7,016 nucleotides of DNA from Gammaproteobacteria bacterium. Its GTDB lineage: Bacteria > Pseudomonadota > Gammaproteobacteria > Xanthomonadales > Marinicellaceae. This document shows positions 5,682-7,016 of the stretch, piece by piece; the stretch's first letter is position 1; each line of letters starts with the position of its first letter. The notes under the pieces were generated by a model. It did not search any database. It saw only the letters and a program-made list of their open reading frames with translations, and was not told where the DNA came from. Location of the stretch: the NCBI GenBank assembly GCA_030426705.1, contig JAUHXW010000152.1, forward strand, positions 1-7,016. The letters run 5' to 3'. A program made the translations under genes and the position numbers.

Positions 5682-6720
5682 ACGCCAATTTGACCTTTGC
5701 TTTAACGTCATCCACTGAGATTAAATCCATGGCACCAGGAAATTCGGTTTTGGTGCCCCATTTCACCTCATCAACTGATTTATTCAAAAATTGCTCACAA
5801 GCTTCGGGATATTTATCGACCGTCAACTCGGGAAATTGATAAGAACCCGAGCGTTTGTAGTTACTGGCCGCCAACAACCCTATCACTGGAGTCCCCACAC
5901 TGCCAGCCATATGCAACGGACCCGAATCGGGTGAGATGACCAAATCAGCTTGTTTAAGCAAGCACAATAATTGTTTCAATGTATCTTTTCCAGCTATATT
6001 GGTCACTTCAGATTGACATGCTGTTTCAATAGCACTCACAAAACCCTGTTCTGTGGCCGATGGACCCGCTGTTAACACCACATGCGCATCTAAAGTACCC
6101 AAAAGCCAATCAATCAATTGACTGTATTTTTCAACCGACCAATTTCTCAACTCATGACTCGAACAGGGGCTGATAACGATGTTTTTTCTGTCCGTTTGCA
6201 AAACAGATTCAGCAAAGTTTTGATCAGCATCTGAGACAGGGATTTGCCAATCCATGATGCGTTGTTGACAACCCAAATACTCCGCAAATTGCATAAAACC
6301 ATCCAGCACATGACAGTTTTTCAGATATGGAATGCGTTCATTCACCACCAAACCATGTCCTTCCTTACCTCTGATTTTATCAAATCCAATGCGACGTTCG
6401 GCTTTGATAAACCACGAAACCAGGTTGGCTCGAAACGATAGTTGCATTTGTAACAACACATCAAATTTTTGCCCTTGCAACGACTTTCGCAAGTCCTTGA
6501 TACCTTGCCAGCCTGCAGATTTATCAAACACCACAAAATCAACACCGGGCAATCCTTGCAACAATTTATGTTCTATTTTGCCAATCACCCAGGTAATTTT
6601 TGTTTTGGGAAATTGATGCTGAAGTGTTTTAACCACCGGCACCACGTGAGTCGCATCACCAATTGCTGACAATCTGAAGATACAAATTGAGCTGGGTTGC
6701 TTGTGATGGTTTGTTGTCAT
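5665..6720 (-). CDS. Family 9 glycosyltransferase (LPS heptosyltransferase-like)
   Basis: This is a GT-B fold, family 9 glycosyltransferase; its relatives transfer ADP-activated heptose to lipopolysaccharide inner core at the cytoplasmic face of the inner membrane. The 351 residues show the N-terminal motif RLSAIGD (16-22), where D22 matches the family's catalytic aspartate, then ITWVIGK (42-48). In the nucleotide-sugar half are SPCSSHELRNWSVEKY (184-199) and the signature SPDSGPLHMAGSVGTPVIGL (263-282). Length fits WaaC/WaaF-type enzymes. I cannot separate heptosyltransferase I, II or another GT9 acceptor specificity by eye, so no symbol is given. The ATG at 6720 has no strong Shine-Dalgarno. 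The adjacent divergent kdkA supports a role in the Kdo/heptose inner core. Confidence 0.88.
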   Translation of the reverse strand: MTTNHHKQPSSICIFRLSAIGDATHVVPVVKTLQHQFPKTKITWVIGKIEHKLLQGLPGVDFVVFDKSAGWQGIKDLRKSLQGQKFDVLLQMQLSFRANLVSWFIKAERRIGFDKIRGKEGHGLVVNERIPYLKNCHVLDGFMQFAEYLGCQQRIMDWQIPVSDADQNFAESVLQTDRKNIVISPCSSHELRNWSVEKYSQLIDWLLGTLDAHVVLTAGPSATEQGFVSAIETACQSEVTNIAGKDTLKQLLCLLKQADLVISPDSGPLHMAGSVGTPVIGLLAASNYKRSGSYQFPELTVDKYPEACEQFLNKSVDEVKWGTKTEFPGAMDLISVDDVKAKVKLAFTKHK

Positions 6721-6739
6721 CGGTCAAATCATTTAAAAT
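6711..6739 (+). promoter_or_regulatory. Candidate promoter for kdkA
   Basis: TTGTTG (6711-6716) and TAAAAT (6734-6739) have a 17-bp spacer. The -10 is good (5 of 6) and the -35 is poor (3 of 6). The -35 would lie within the first codons of the divergent glycosyltransferase gene. Start of transcription would be near 6745, about 25 nt before the proposed TTG start. Confidence 0.35.
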
Positions 6740-6744
6740 GGTGC

Positions 6745-6753
6745 ATTCTATCA
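6745..6753 (-). promoter_or_regulatory. Candidate extended -10 promoter for the GT9 gene
   Basis: The minus strand reads TGATAGAAT, an extended -10 (TGn followed by TAGAAT) about 24 nt upstream of the GT9 ATG. A possible -35, TTGCAA at 6770-6775, is 19 bp away, which is long; extended -10 promoters tolerate a weak -35. It lies face to face with the kdkA promoter candidate. Confidence 0.35.
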
Positions 6754-6769
6754 TTCATACCAAAACAGC

Positions 6770-7016
6770 TTGCAAATTAAGCAGAAAAAAAACCAATGGA
6801 TCATCGCCCATTCAGACATCGCCGAACAGGTAGATGCTGACTGGTTCAAGCAGGATTACTGGATTAACCAAGGACGCTTACTGGGTGCCAACTCAGGTCG
6901 TGGAACAGCCTGGACCATCAAGTCAGAATGGGGAAAATGGGTGCTGCGACACTATTTACGTGGCGGTCTGTATGCCAAAGTCAGCAAAGATAAATATTTG
7001 TGGACCGGCATCAATA
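6770..7016 (+). CDS. kdkA: 3-deoxy-D-manno-octulosonic acid (Kdo) kinase, 5' part only
   Basis: KdkA phosphorylates the O-4 position of the Kdo residue attached to lipid A, giving the single phosphorylated Kdo found in organisms such as Haemophilus and Vibrio. About 82 codons are present and the frame runs off the window. Family hallmarks are LLGANSGRGTAWTI, then VLRHYLRGGLYAKVSKDKY and LWTG, matching the N-terminal kinase lobe of KdkA/WaaP-type proteins. The frame is open from 6737 but has no ATG before the conserved part. TTG at 6770 is the best start: it puts the conserved DYW tryptophan at residue 31, where the Haemophilus protein, as I recall it, also has one. No clear ribosome site is visible. 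It is divergent from the GT9 gene, with 49 bp between the starts. Function is confident; the exact start is not. Confidence 0.85.
   Translation, partial: MQIKQKKNQWIIAHSDIAEQVDADWFKQDYWINQGRLLGANSGRGTAWTIKSEWGKWVLRHYLRGGLYAKVSKDKYLWTGIN

Noticed and set aside
6332..6616. 94-residue plus-strand reading frame antisense to the GT9 gene
   Set aside because: It is a shadow of the glycosyltransferase coding sequence, cysteine- and asparagine-rich in an unnatural way, with no family resemblance.

Overview
The window looks like a chromosomal segment from a moderately AT-rich gammaproteobacterium. The evidence is a Kdo kinase (KdkA) fragment, a family 9 glycosyltransferase of the LPS heptosyltransferase type, an Slp-family outer-membrane lipoprotein, and a membrane-bound sensor diguanylate cyclase. 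RecQ carries a C-terminal helix-turn-helix extension that the E. coli enzyme lacks, so the source is probably not an enteric bacterium. No phage, transposase, CRISPR or tRNA signature was seen, and the species cannot be named.

Layout: positions 1-391 hold no convincing gene. They are densely packed with small stem-loops, several of them enclosed by a 16-17 nt inverted repeat; this is the least explained part of the window. Positions 392-2578 (minus) encode a sensor diguanylate cyclase: an N-terminal multi-helix membrane domain, a periplasmic Cache-type domain, a HAMP-like linker and a complete GGEEF domain. An AT-rich hairpin with a T-run separates it from recQ (2688-4805, minus), which lies upstream in the direction of transcription. 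Divergent from recQ, on the plus strand, are a small unrecognised hydrophobic protein (4937-5191) and an Slp-like lipoprotein (5268-5681). The lipoprotein converges on, and overlaps by 17 bp, a GT9 glycosyltransferase (5665-6720, minus). A truncated kdkA reads rightwards from about 6770 off the window edge, divergent from the glycosyltransferase across about 50 bp with plausible promoters in both directions.

Functionally there are three themes. The right side is cell envelope: inner-core LPS assembly (GT9 glycosyl transfer, Kdo phosphorylation) next to an outer-membrane lipoprotein. The middle is DNA repair (RecQ). The left is c-di-GMP signalling from an envelope-facing sensor. No single operon joins them; recQ and the cyclase share a strand but have a probable terminator between them. 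The protein-coding part is ordinary in kind. The left-edge hairpin block is the best candidate for something undescribed, either a structured RNA or a dispersed palindromic repeat.
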